64,000 bases of DNA from Streptomyces iconiensis (GTDB taxonomy: Bacteria > Actinomycetota > Actinomycetes > Streptomycetales > Streptomycetaceae), in assembly GCF_028657195.3 (NCBI RefSeq), contig NZ_JANCPR020000008.1:206332-270331 (forward strand), written 5' to 3'. The position numbers were made by a program, and so were the translations under genes. Within the stretch, counting starts at the first letter, position 1. Each line of letters starts with the position of its first letter. Of the stretch, positions 38,094 to 46,160 are shown piece after piece. The notes under the pieces are model-generated. The model was given only the letters and a program-made list of their open reading frames with translations. It made no database searches and had not been told where the DNA came from.

Positions 38094-38720
38094 GTGTTCA
38101 CCGGAATCGTTGAAGAGCTGGGCGAGGTCGTCGCCGTCGAGGACCTGGGCAAAGCGGCGCGGCTGCGGCTGCGCGGACCGCTCGTCACGAAGGACGTACG
38201 GCACGGTGACTCCATCGCGGTCAACGGCGTGTGCCTCACCGTGGTCGAATCCGGCGACGGCGAGTTCACCGCCGATGTCATCGCCGAGACGCTCCACCGC
38301 TCCAGCCTCGGGGCGCTGGCTCCCGGAGCCCCCGTCAACCTCGAACGCCCCATGGCGCTCGGCGGACGCCTCGACGGACACCTCGTACAGGGCCATGTCG
38401 ACGGCACCGGCACCATCGCTGCCCGTACGGAGACCGAGGGCGGAACCGACATCACGGTGACGCTCCCCGACGGCCTCGGCAGGTACCTCGTCGACAAGGG
38501 CTCCATCACGGTCGACGGCATCAGCCTCACCGTGGTCGAGGCCGCCGACGACCACTTCACCGTCTCTCTCATCCCGACCACACTCGCGCTGACCACCCTC
38601 GGCACCAAGCAGCCGGGCGACCCGGTCAACCTGGAGGTCGACGTCCTCGCGAAGTACGTCGAACGCCTCATGGGCCACAGGGGCGCGACACGGGAAGCAC
38701 AGGAAGAAGCGACCCAGTGA
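38094..38720 (+). CDS. ribE: Riboflavin synthase alpha subunit
   Basis: Dismutates two 6,7-dimethyl-8-ribityllumazine molecules to riboflavin. The 208-residue protein is a tandem of two lumazine-binding barrels. The family start MFTGIVEELGEVV is followed by two copies of the motif: DSIAVNGVCLTVVE (barrel 1) and GSITVDGISLTVVE (barrel 2), and by GHLVQGHVDGTG. GTG 38094 is 3 bases after ribD and the stop overlaps the next gene by 4, indicating translational coupling. Confidence 0.96.
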   Translation: MFTGIVEELGEVVAVEDLGKAARLRLRGPLVTKDVRHGDSIAVNGVCLTVVESGDGEFTADVIAETLHRSSLGALAPGAPVNLERPMALGGRLDGHLVQGHVDGTGTIAARTETEGGTDITVTLPDGLGRYLVDKGSITVDGISLTVVEAADDHFTVSLIPTTLALTTLGTKQPGDPVNLEVDVLAKYVERLMGHRGATREAQEEATQ

Positions 38721-39394
38721 ACGTCTTCGCGTGGCTCAACAGCCAGGCTTTCACCGCGTTCGGACAGCATGTGATCTGGTCCGACATGCTCGGCAACACC
38801 ATCGGTCTGATCGCGCTCGCGCTCGGCTGGCGGCGCTCCATGGTCACCTGGCCCGCACAGCTCGTCTCGGGCCTGGTACTCATCTCCGCCTTCGCCTGGG
38901 CCGGGCTGGCCGGCGGCGTGGGCAAGCAGTTGCTGGTGATCACCGTCGCCGTGTGGGGCTGGCTCCAGTGGCAGCGCGGCAGGCGCAAGGCGCAGGACGG
39001 TTCGATAGCCGTACGGTTCGCCACCTGGCGCGAGCGGGGCGCGCTCGTCGCCGGCACCCTCGCGGGTACGGCGCTCGTCGGCACGCTCTTCACCCTCGTG
39101 CCCACGCTCTCCTGGAGCCCGTGGGCCGACGCCTACATATTCGTCGGCACCCTCGCGGCGATGGTCGCGCAGGCGCGCGGGCTCGTGGAGTTCTGGTTCG
39201 CCTGGCTGCTGGTCGACATCGTCGGCGTACCGCTGGCCTTCAGCAGCGGACTGGCCTTCTCCGGGTTCGTCTACGTCGTCTATCTGGGCCTCGTCCTGTG
39301 GGGCATGCGCGCCTGGTGGCAGCGCTCCCGCGTGGACGCGGCACCCGCACGGGCCGCACAGCCCGACCCCGCACTGCACGGAGCCGCGCTGTGA
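38717..39394 (+). CDS. ribM: PnuC-family riboflavin transporter (RibM)
   Basis: A 225-residue membrane protein with seven or so hydrophobic segments and the PnuC signature WxxW: AVWGWLQWQRGRRKA, and LVDIVGVPLAFSSGL near the end. PnuC carriers import nicotinamide riboside, but members inside FMN-riboswitch rib operons (RibM/PnuX, known in Corynebacterium and Streptomyces) transport riboflavin. The GTG at 38717 overlaps the ribE stop (GTGA). The C-terminus is a short Ala/Arg-rich tail. The nicotinamide alternative is less likely because of context. Confidence 0.9.
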   Translation: MNVFAWLNSQAFTAFGQHVIWSDMLGNTIGLIALALGWRRSMVTWPAQLVSGLVLISAFAWAGLAGGVGKQLLVITVAVWGWLQWQRGRRKAQDGSIAVRFATWRERGALVAGTLAGTALVGTLFTLVPTLSWSPWADAYIFVGTLAAMVAQARGLVEFWFAWLLVDIVGVPLAFSSGLAFSGFVYVVYLGLVLWGMRAWWQRSRVDAAPARAAQPDPALHGAAL

Positions 39395-39500
39395 GCCACG
39401 TAGCGAACGGAACGCCAAGCCGGCGGACACGGAGCGAACGGACACGTAGCGAACGGAATGGCGCCGTGGGCGGCGCCGAGAGGAAGGAGGGAGCACGCAC

Positions 39501-40931
39501 ATGACCGCACTTCCGAACTGGTACGAAGCACCCGCCAAGCCCGCCGTGCCCGCGCCGGACGTACCCGACGGGTCCCAGGCACTGTCACGCCCCGTGCCCG
39601 GTGCGGCTCCCGGCCCCGCGTCGGGCGACACCCCCGTCCTGGGCGACAGCCCCGCGCTGGGCGACGGCCTCGCGCTCGACCCCGTCGCCGACGCGATCCG
39701 CGACATCGCGGCGGGCCGCCCCGTCGTGGTCGTGGACGACGAGAGCCGGGAGAACGAGGGCGACCTCGTCGTCGCCGCCGAGCTGATCACGTCCGAGACC
39801 GTCGCCTTCATGATGAGCGAGTGCCGCGGACTCATCTGCACCCCCATGGAGCCCGCCGACCTGGACAGGCTGGCGCTGCCCCAGATGGTCGCCGAGAACA
39901 CCGAGTCCATGGGCACGGCCTTCACCGTCTCCGTCGACGCGAACGCCGCGCACGGCGTCACCACCGGTATCTCAGCCGCCGACCGCGCCGCCACCATCCG
40001 GCTGCTCGCCGACCCCACCACCACGGCGGACGACTTCGTACGCCCCGGCCACGCCTTCCCCCTGCGCGCCAAGCCGGGCGGTGTCCTCGTCCGTGCGGGG
40101 CACACCGAGGCCGGTGTGGACCTGGCCCGGCTCGCAGGGCTGCGCCCGGCCGCCGCCATCGTGGAGATCGCGGGGGAGGACGGCGCCATGCTGCGGCTGC
40201 CCGAACTGGTCCCGTTCGCGCGCAAGCACGGCCTGTCCGTCATCTCCATCGAGGACCTGATCGCCTACCGCCGCTCGGCCGAGCCGACGGTGCGCCGCGA
40301 GGCGGAGACCCGGCTGCCCACCCGGCACGGTGACTTCCGCGCCTACGGCTACCGCTCCACCGTCGACGGTGTCGAACACATCGCGCTCGTCGCCGGCGAC
40401 GTCGGCGGCCCCGGCGACATCGACGCCGGTGAGGACGTCCTCGTACGGGTGCACTCGGAGTGCCTCACGGGGGACATCTTCGGCTCGCTGCGCTGCGACT
40501 GCGGACCCCAGCTCGAAGCCTCCCTGGAGCGTGTCCAGGAGGAGGGCCGGGGCGTCGTGCTCTACCTGCGCGGACACGAGGGGCGGGGCATCGGGCTGCT
40601 GTCCAAACTGCGCGCCTACGAGCTTCAGGAGCGCGGCAGGGACACCCTCGACGCCAACCTCGAACTCGGCCTCCCCGCCGACGCGCGTGACTACGCCGCC
40701 GCTGCCCAGATCCTCTCCGACCTGGGCGTACGCTCCCTGCGACTGATGACGAACAACCCCGACAAGACGGCCGCCATGGTCCGCAACGGACTGCGCGTCA
40801 CGGGACGCGAGCCGATGCCCGTACAGGCCGGCGAGCACAACCTGCGGTACCTGCGTACCAAGCGGGACCGCATGGGACACGACCTGCCCTGGCTGGACGC
40901 GGACCGCACGTCACCCTGCAGCACGCAGTGA
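39501..40931 (+). CDS. ribBA: Bifunctional DHBP synthase / GTP cyclohydrolase II
   Basis: Makes both riboflavin precursors: 3,4-dihydroxy-2-butanone 4-phosphate from ribulose 5-phosphate, and the pyrimidine from GTP. 476 residues. Residues 1-55 are a Pro-rich extension with [18 protein letters not shown] repeats. The RibB domain (about 58-260) has [19 protein letters not shown] and HGVTTGIS. The RibA domain (about 265-465) has [20 protein letters not shown], supplying the three zinc cysteines, and [23 protein letters not shown] 39501 follows GGAGGGAG. A 106-base gap separates it from ribM. Confidence 0.96.
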   Translation: MTALPNWYEAPAKPAVPAPDVPDGSQALSRPVPGAAPGPASGDTPVLGDSPALGDGLALDPVADAIRDIAAGRPVVVVDDESRENEGDLVVAAELITSETVAFMMSECRGLICTPMEPADLDRLALPQMVAENTESMGTAFTVSVDANAAHGVTTGISAADRAATIRLLADPTTTADDFVRPGHAFPLRAKPGGVLVRAGHTEAGVDLARLAGLRPAAAIVEIAGEDGAMLRLPELVPFARKHGLSVISIEDLIAYRRSAEPTVRREAETRLPTRHGDFRAYGYRSTVDGVEHIALVAGDVGGPGDIDAGEDVLVRVHSECLTGDIFGSLRCDCGPQLEASLERVQEEGRGVVLYLRGHEGRGIGLLSKLRAYELQERGRDTLDANLELGLPADARDYAAAAQILSDLGVRSLRLMTNNPDKTAAMVRNGLRVTGREPMPVQAGEHNLRYLRTKRDRMGHDLPWLDADRTSPCSTQ

Positions 40932-40997
40932 TCCCCCGCACCACACCGGGCAGCACTGTCACACCGAGCAGCATGGCAACGCCGACCAGCACCGCAA

Positions 40998-41058
40998 CAC
41001 CGAGCACCGCAGCACCGAGCACCGCAGCCATCCCATCCAGCACAGCCATCCCATCCAG
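40998..41058 (+). repeat. Short direct repeats upstream of ribH
   Basis: CACCGAGCACCGCAG occurs twice in tandem (40998-41012, 41013-41027), and CAGCCATCCCATCCAG twice with an 18-base period (41025-41040, 41043-41058). These fill the 145-base gap between ribBA and the ribH ribosome site GCGAGGAGC. Confidence 0.85.
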
Positions 41059-41076
41059 AAGAGCGCGAGGAGCAAC

Positions 41077-41562
41077 GTGAGCGGCAAGGGCGCACCCGAA
41101 CTGACCGTCAAGAACTGCGGCGACCTGCGCGTGGCCGTCATCGCCGCGCAGTGGCACGAGCGGGTCATGGACGGCCTCGTCGACGGCTCCCTGCGCGCGC
41201 TGCGCGAGCTGGGCATCGACGAGCCGACCCTGCTGCGGGTGCCGGGCAGCTTCGAACTGCCCGTCGTCGCCAAGGTGCTCGCCGACCGCGGATACGACGC
41301 GATCGTGGCGCTCGGCGTCGTCGTACGCGGCGGAACCCCGCACTTCGACTACGTGTGCCAGGGCGTCACCCAGGGCCTCACGGATGTCTGCGTCACCACC
41401 GGGGTGCCCATCGGCTTCGGCGTGCTGACCTGCGACACCGAGGAGCAGGCACTCGACAGGGCCGGGCTCGCCGGGTCGACGGAAGACAAGGGGCACGAGG
41501 CGGTCACCGCCGCTGTGGCGACGGCGGCGACCCTGCGTACCGTGGCGGAACCCTGGCGCTAG
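41077..41562 (+). CDS. ribH: 6,7-dimethyl-8-ribityllumazine synthase
   Basis: Condenses the RibD product (dephosphorylated) with DHBP to give lumazine, the RibE substrate; it usually assembles as a 60-mer shell or pentamer. 161 residues. Active-site motifs: [48 protein letters not shown] with the catalytic His in TPHFDY, and [21 protein letters not shown] 41077 follows GAGGAGC. Last gene of the rib operon; hisE begins 33 bases later. Confidence 0.96.
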   Translation: MSGKGAPELTVKNCGDLRVAVIAAQWHERVMDGLVDGSLRALRELGIDEPTLLRVPGSFELPVVAKVLADRGYDAIVALGVVVRGGTPHFDYVCQGVTQGLTDVCVTTGVPIGFGVLTCDTEEQALDRAGLAGSTEDKGHEAVTAAVATAATLRTVAEPWR

Positions 41563-41595
41563 CCGCCCCGGGCGAACACGTAGGCTGGCAGCACC

Positions 41596-41868
41596 ATGGC
41601 GAACAAGACATTCGAGCAGCTCTTCGCCGAGTTGCAGCAGAAGGCCGCCACCGGCGACCCCCTCACCTCCCGTACCGCCGACCTCGTCTCGCAGGGCGTG
41701 CATTCCATCGGCAAGAAGGTCGTGGAGGAGGCCGCCGAGGTATGGATGGCCGCCGAGTACGAGGGCGAGGACGCCACGGCAGAGGAGATCTCGCAGCTTC
41801 TCTACCATCTGCAGGTGCTCATGGTCGCCCGGGGCATCTCCCTCGACGACGTATACGCTCACCTCTGA
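41596..41868 (+). CDS. hisE: Phosphoribosyl-ATP diphosphatase
   Basis: Second step of histidine biosynthesis, PR-ATP to PR-AMP plus PPi. A 90-residue all-alpha MazG-like protein. Seen: [20 protein letters not shown] and the Mg-binding helix [16 protein letters not shown], followed by [14 protein letters not shown]. The normal length of a monofunctional actinobacterial HisE. ATG 41596. It precedes hisG by 135 bases, the usual Streptomyces pairing, separate from the main his operon. Confidence 0.95.
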   Translation: MANKTFEQLFAELQQKAATGDPLTSRTADLVSQGVHSIGKKVVEEAAEVWMAAEYEGEDATAEEISQLLYHLQVLMVARGISLDDVYAHL

Positions 41869-42003
41869 GCCCGCCGTGCGTCCCTGAGCGACCCGGGCGC
41901 CGCCGGGCGCCGAGCCGATCGGCCGCCCCGGCACCCCGCTCACCAGCACCGTCTTCACCAGCACTTTCACAGGCACACACCACACCCCGAGAAAGGCCGC
42001 CCC

Positions 42004-42852
42004 ATGCTGCGCATCGCCGTTCCCAACAAGGGTTCCCTGTCCGGACCTGCGGGGGAGATGCTGCATGAGGCCGGCTATCAGCAGCGCAAGGCATCCAAGG
42101 AACTCGTCCTTGTCGACCCCGAGAACGAGGTCGAGTTCTTCTACCTCCGCCCCCGCGACATCGCGATCTACGTCAGCTCCGGCAAGCTCGACATCGGCAT
42201 CACGGGCCGCGACCTCCTGCTCGACTCGGGCGCCAGCGCGGAGGAGCTGATGCCGCTCGGCTTCGCCCGCTCCACCTTCCGCTACGCCGCGAAGCCGGGC
42301 CAGGCCGGCGCCGTCGAGGACTTCGCCGGGCTCACCATCGCCACCTCCTACGAGGGCATCGTCGGCAAGCACCTGGCCGAAAAGGGCGTCGACGCGTCCG
42401 TCGTCCACCTCGACGGCGCCGTCGAGACCGCCATCGAACTGGGTGTCGCGCAGATCATCGCCGATGTCGTGGAGACCGGAACCTCCCTGCGCAACGCGGG
42501 ACTTGAGATCACGGGCGAGCCGATCCTGGAGTCCGAGGCCGTCGTCATCCGCCGTACGGGGGCCGATTCGGACAGCCCCAAGGTCCAGCAGTTCCTGCGC
42601 CGCCTCCAGGGAGTACTGGTCGCACGCAGCTACGTGATGATGGACTACGACATCCGCGCCGAGCACCTGGAGCGCGCCGTCGCCCTCACCCCGGGGCTGG
42701 AGTCGCCCACCATCTCGCCGCTGCACGACCAGGGCTGGGTCGCCGTCCGCTCCATGGTCCTCACCAAGGAGGCCCAGCGCATCATGGACGACCTCTACGA
42801 ACTCGGTGCCCGCGCCATCCTCACCACCGGCATCCACGCCTGCCGCCTGTAG
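42004..42852 (+). CDS. hisG: ATP phosphoribosyltransferase (long form)
   Basis: First and feedback-controlled step of histidine synthesis, joining ATP and PRPP. The 282-residue length is that of the hexameric HisG(L) type with a C-terminal ACT-like His-binding domain, so it needs no HisZ. Seen: LRIAVPNKGSLSGPAGEMLH, DIGITGRDLLLDSG, IATSYEGIVGKHL, the PRPP loop IIADVVETGTSLRNAGL, and the regulatory domain from about residue 210 (SPTISPLHDQGWVAVRSMV). ATG 42004 follows GAGAAAGG. Confidence 0.96.
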   Translation: MLRIAVPNKGSLSGPAGEMLHEAGYQQRKASKELVLVDPENEVEFFYLRPRDIAIYVSSGKLDIGITGRDLLLDSGASAEELMPLGFARSTFRYAAKPGQAGAVEDFAGLTIATSYEGIVGKHLAEKGVDASVVHLDGAVETAIELGVAQIIADVVETGTSLRNAGLEITGEPILESEAVVIRRTGADSDSPKVQQFLRRLQGVLVARSYVMMDYDIRAEHLERAVALTPGLESPTISPLHDQGWVAVRSMVLTKEAQRIMDDLYELGARAILTTGIHACRL

Positions 42853-42890
42853 GACGACGGCCAGGTCCTTACGGCCGGAAAGAGACTGTG

Positions 42891-43367
42891 ATGTCCCAGC
42901 ACTCCGCTTCGCCCCAACTCCCCGTCACGTTCCGGCCCACGCGTACGCGTGTGGTGCTGCTGACCGTCGGCGTACTCGTCTTCGTCGTCATCACCGGCGT
43001 CTCCTTCATGCTGGAGATCGGCGGAGGTGAGCGGGCGACCTTCGTGTTCACCGCCGTGCTCTTCCTCGGCGTGCTGATCCTGCTCAGCCGCCCCCGTGTC
43101 TCCGCCGACGAGCGTGGCCTGACCGTCGTCAACCTTACGACCAAACGCCGTCTCGATTGGGCGGAAGTCCTCGGCGTGCACCTGCGTCCCGGCGACCCGT
43201 GGGTCTCCCTCGACCTCGCCGACGGCACCAGCCTGAACGCCATGGGCATCCAGCCGGGAATCGCGAAGAAGCAGGCGCTCGCCGACGCGAAGGCACTCCG
43301 CGCCCTCGCCGAGCGGCACAGCACGGGAGAGCGCGCCGGGCACCGCCCGGAAGCAACGGAAGGCTGA
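42891..43367 (+). CDS. PH-domain membrane protein
   Basis: A 158-residue protein with two adjacent hydrophobic segments at about 20-45 (VVLLTVGVLVFVVITGVSFM) and 52-67 (ATFVFTAVLFLGVLIL). A bacterial PH-like beta domain follows (VSADERGLTVVNLTTKRRLD; WVSLDLADGTSLNAMGIQ). Such proteins are common downstream of hisG in Streptomyces; the role is unknown. ATG 42891, or GTG 42888 one codon earlier, has GGAAAGAG upstream. Confidence 0.82.
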   Translation: MSQHSASPQLPVTFRPTRTRVVLLTVGVLVFVVITGVSFMLEIGGGERATFVFTAVLFLGVLILLSRPRVSADERGLTVVNLTTKRRLDWAEVLGVHLRPGDPWVSLDLADGTSLNAMGIQPGIAKKQALADAKALRALAERHSTGERAGHRPEATEG

Positions 43368-43548
43368 CCGCGCAGGCCCCGGGTGCGGCGCGCAGCGTCT
43401 TCGCGCCGCACCGCGTGGTGATTACTCTGGTCGACACCTCCCGCAACCCTCGCGGGTTCCTGCGACCCGAGGAGTGACCACTCCCAGCGATGGACGGAAC
43501 GTCCTGTAGTACGTGCGCCGCGGCGCCCCGCATCCAGGGGGCCGTGGC

Positions 43549-44958
43549 ATGAACCTCCCGCTGATCCTGCTGGCCGCCGCCTTTCTGCTGATCCTCGCCA
43601 ACGGCTTCTTCGTCGCGGCGGAGTTCGGCCTCGTCACGGTGGAGCGACCGGAGGCCGAGCGCGTCGCCGCGCAGGGCGACCGGCGTGCCCGCGCCGTCGT
43701 ACGCGCCCTGCGCGAGCTGTCCTTCCAGCTCTCCGGCACCCAACTGGGCATCACCCTCACCTCCCTGGTGACCGGCATGCTCGCCGAACCCGCGCTCGCC
43801 CAGCTCCTCCACGGGCCCCTCACGGCCGTGGGACTCCCGCCCGGCGGCGTCAGCGGAGCGGCCGTCGGCTGCGGCATGCTCGCCGCCTCGGCCGTCCAGA
43901 TGGTCATCGGCGAACTCGTTCCCAAGAACTGGGCCGTCTCCAGGCCGCTGGCCGTCGCCCGCTTCGCCGCACGGCCGCAGCGGCTCTTCTCGTGCCTCTT
44001 CCGGCCCGTCATCGCGCTGCTCAACGCCGCGGCCAACCGTGTCGTGCGGCTCTTCGGCGTCCAGCCGGCGGAGGAACTGGCCTCGGCACGCACCCCCGGC
44101 GAACTCGTCTCGCTCGCGCGTCACTCGGCGCGCGCCGGAGCACTGGAACAGGACACGGCCGACCTGTTCGTCCGCACCCTGGGGCTGGGAGGGCTGACAG
44201 CGCAGCACGTGATGACGCCCCGTGTCCGGGTCAGCGCCCTCCAGGCGCTCGCCACGGCGGCCGACGTCCTCAACCTCACCCGCGCGACCGGCCTCTCGCG
44301 CTTCCCCGTGTACGACGGCAGCCTCGACGAGGTCACCGGCATCGTGCACCTCAAGCACGCGCTCGCCGTACCGGCACACCGCCGCCTGCACACCCCCGCT
44401 TCCCGCGTCGCCGTCCCGCCGCTCCTCGTACCCCAGACGCTCCCCGTCCAGCCCCTGCTGGAGCGGCTGCGCAGCGAGCAGCCGATGGCGGTCGTCGTGG
44501 ACGAGTACGGGGGCACGGCCGGCGTCGTCACCCTGGAGGACATCGTGGAGGAGATCGTCGGCGAGGTGCGCGACGAGCACGACGGACAGCTGTACGACGA
44601 GCCGCCCACGCTCGCCCCCGCACCGCCGGAACCAGGAGGCGCCGCGGCTTGGGAGGCCGACGGCGGCTGCCGCGTCAGCGCACTGCGGCACATCGGCCTT
44701 GAGGTACCCGAGGGGCCCTACGAGACCCTGGCAGGGCTGGTCGCCGATCTGCTCGGGCGCATCCCCGCACCCGGCGACACCGCACAACTCCGACTGCCGG
44801 GCGGGCACCAACACCCCACGCGCGAATGGCAGTTGAAGGTGCGCCGCGTCGCACACCACCGCGCCGAGCGGGTTCGTATCGTCGCGGGAGGCCGTTCGCA
44901 GGGAGAGCCGGTACCGCTCGCCTGCGGTCGAAAACGGGCGGGGGCCGGCCTCCGATGA
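43549..44958 (+). CDS. CNNM/CBS-domain protein, CorC/HlyC family (1)
   Basis: A 469-residue membrane protein. The DUF21/CNNM membrane domain covers about 1-190 (LLILANGFFVAAEFGLVTVE; GTQLGITLTSLVTGMLAEPAL; VIGELVPKNWAVSRP). A CBS pair lies at about 215-335 (VMTPRVRVSALQAL; MAVVVDEYGGTAGVVTLEDI) and a C-terminal CorC_HlyC transporter-associated domain at about 345-430. The family is implicated in Mg2+/Co2+ transport or resistance; the old hemolysin name is misleading. ATG 43549. Its stop overlaps the start of the second copy (ATGA), so the two are coupled and may form a heterodimer. Confidence 0.92.
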   Translation: MNLPLILLAAAFLLILANGFFVAAEFGLVTVERPEAERVAAQGDRRARAVVRALRELSFQLSGTQLGITLTSLVTGMLAEPALAQLLHGPLTAVGLPPGGVSGAAVGCGMLAASAVQMVIGELVPKNWAVSRPLAVARFAARPQRLFSCLFRPVIALLNAAANRVVRLFGVQPAEELASARTPGELVSLARHSARAGALEQDTADLFVRTLGLGGLTAQHVMTPRVRVSALQALATAADVLNLTRATGLSRFPVYDGSLDEVTGIVHLKHALAVPAHRRLHTPASRVAVPPLLVPQTLPVQPLLERLRSEQPMAVVVDEYGGTAGVVTLEDIVEEIVGEVRDEHDGQLYDEPPTLAPAPPEPGGAAAWEADGGCRVSALRHIGLEVPEGPYETLAGLVADLLGRIPAPGDTAQLRLPGGHQHPTREWQLKVRRVAHHRAERVRIVAGGRSQGEPVPLACGRKRAGAGLR

Positions 44959-46160
44959 GTGTGCTCCAACTCCTGTTCGCCGGGCTGCTGGTGCTCGGCA
45001 ACGGGTTCTTCGTCGGCGCCGAGTTCGCCCTCGTCTCCGTACGGCGCAGCCAGATCGAGCCCCTCGCCGCCGGCGGCTCCGCACGGGCGCGGCAGGTGCT
45101 GCGGGGGCTGGAGAGCCTGCCGCAGATGATGGCGGCGGCCCAGTTCGGGATCACCGTCTGCTCGCTCACCCTCGGCGCCGTCGCCGAGCCCACGCTCGCG
45201 CACCTGCTGGAGCCCCTCTTCCACGCGGTGCACCTGCCGGGGGCCCTCGTCCACCCGGCGGGCTACGTCTTCGCGCTGGCCGTCGTCGTCTTCTTCCACC
45301 TCGTCATCGGCGAGATGGTCCCCAAGAACCTCGCCATGGCGGCGCCCGAGCGCACCGCGCTGTGGCTCAGCCCCGGGCTGGTCGCCTTCGCGCGGGTCAC
45401 ACGGCCCGTCACGGCGGCGCTCGGCTCCTGCGCCAACCTCGTGCTGCGGGCCTTCAGGGTCGAGCCGAAGGACGAGGTCGAGGCCGTCTTCACCAGCGAA
45501 CAGCTCAACCGTCTCGTCGACGACTCCCGGCAGGCGGGCCTCCTCGGCCACGCCGAACACGAGCGCCTCGCCGACGCGCTGGGCCTGGGCTCGCGGCCCG
45601 TCACCGATGTCCTCCTCGACCGCGGGGGCCTGGTGACCGTCCCGGCGGACGTCACCCCGCGCCAGGTCGAGGAACTGACCGTCGCGACCGGCTACTCCCG
45701 CTTCCCCGTCGTCGCAGCCGACGGCGGCCTCCTGGGCTACCTGCACGTCAAGGACGTCCTCGACCTGGAGGAACACGAGCGCGCCGTGCCCCAGCACCTG
45801 TGGCGCCCGATGCCCGTACTGCGGGCCGAACTGCCCCTGGACGACGCACTCGGCGTGCTGCGCGCGGGTGCCTCCCACCTCGCGGCCGTCGCCGACGCCT
45901 CGGGGAAGGTGCTGGGTCTCGCGGCGCTGGAGGACGTACTGGAGATGCTCGTCGGCGAGGTGCACGACCCCGCGCACGCGCAGCCACGGCCCCCGGCCGC
46001 TTCCCCGGGAACGCCCCGGCCCCGGCGCCCAGGCGCGGGGTACGGCGGGCACGGCTCCCCGGCACGCGCCGGGGCAGGACTCAGCCCAGCGGGGGAGGCT
46101 GGTCGGGACGAGGACCCTCCGGGCCGCGGCCGGACAGCACCTCGCCGTACGCCTGCATGA
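44955..46160 (+). CDS. CNNM/CBS-domain protein, CorC/HlyC family (2), lacking the CorC domain
   Basis: A 401-residue paralogue of the preceding protein. CNNM domain about 1-190 (LLVLGNGFFVGAEFALVSVR; AAAQFGITVCSLTLGAVAEP; VIGEMVPKNLAMAAP) and CBS pair about 205-335 (YSRFPVVAADGGLLGYLHVK; LAALEDVLEMLVGEV). The CorC_HlyC domain of its partner is absent; instead there is a Pro/Arg/Gly-rich tail (about 340-401). The last 80 bases overlap the 3' end of the convergent AAA+ gene, so the tail may be a late extension. Confidence 0.9.
   Translation: MSVLQLLFAGLLVLGNGFFVGAEFALVSVRRSQIEPLAAGGSARARQVLRGLESLPQMMAAAQFGITVCSLTLGAVAEPTLAHLLEPLFHAVHLPGALVHPAGYVFALAVVVFFHLVIGEMVPKNLAMAAPERTALWLSPGLVAFARVTRPVTAALGSCANLVLRAFRVEPKDEVEAVFTSEQLNRLVDDSRQAGLLGHAEHERLADALGLGSRPVTDVLLDRGGLVTVPADVTPRQVEELTVATGYSRFPVVAADGGLLGYLHVKDVLDLEEHERAVPQHLWRPMPVLRAELPLDDALGVLRAGASHLAAVADASGKVLGLAALEDVLEMLVGEVHDPAHAQPRPPAASPGTPRPRRPGAGYGGHGSPARAGAGLSPAGEAGRDEDPPGRGRTAPRRTPA

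Noticed and set aside
40798..42837. 679-codon minus-strand frame across ribH, hisE and hisG
   Set aside because: It crosses three well-recognised genes on the other strand and their intergenic repeats. The translation is Gly/Val/Asp-rich with no known motif.
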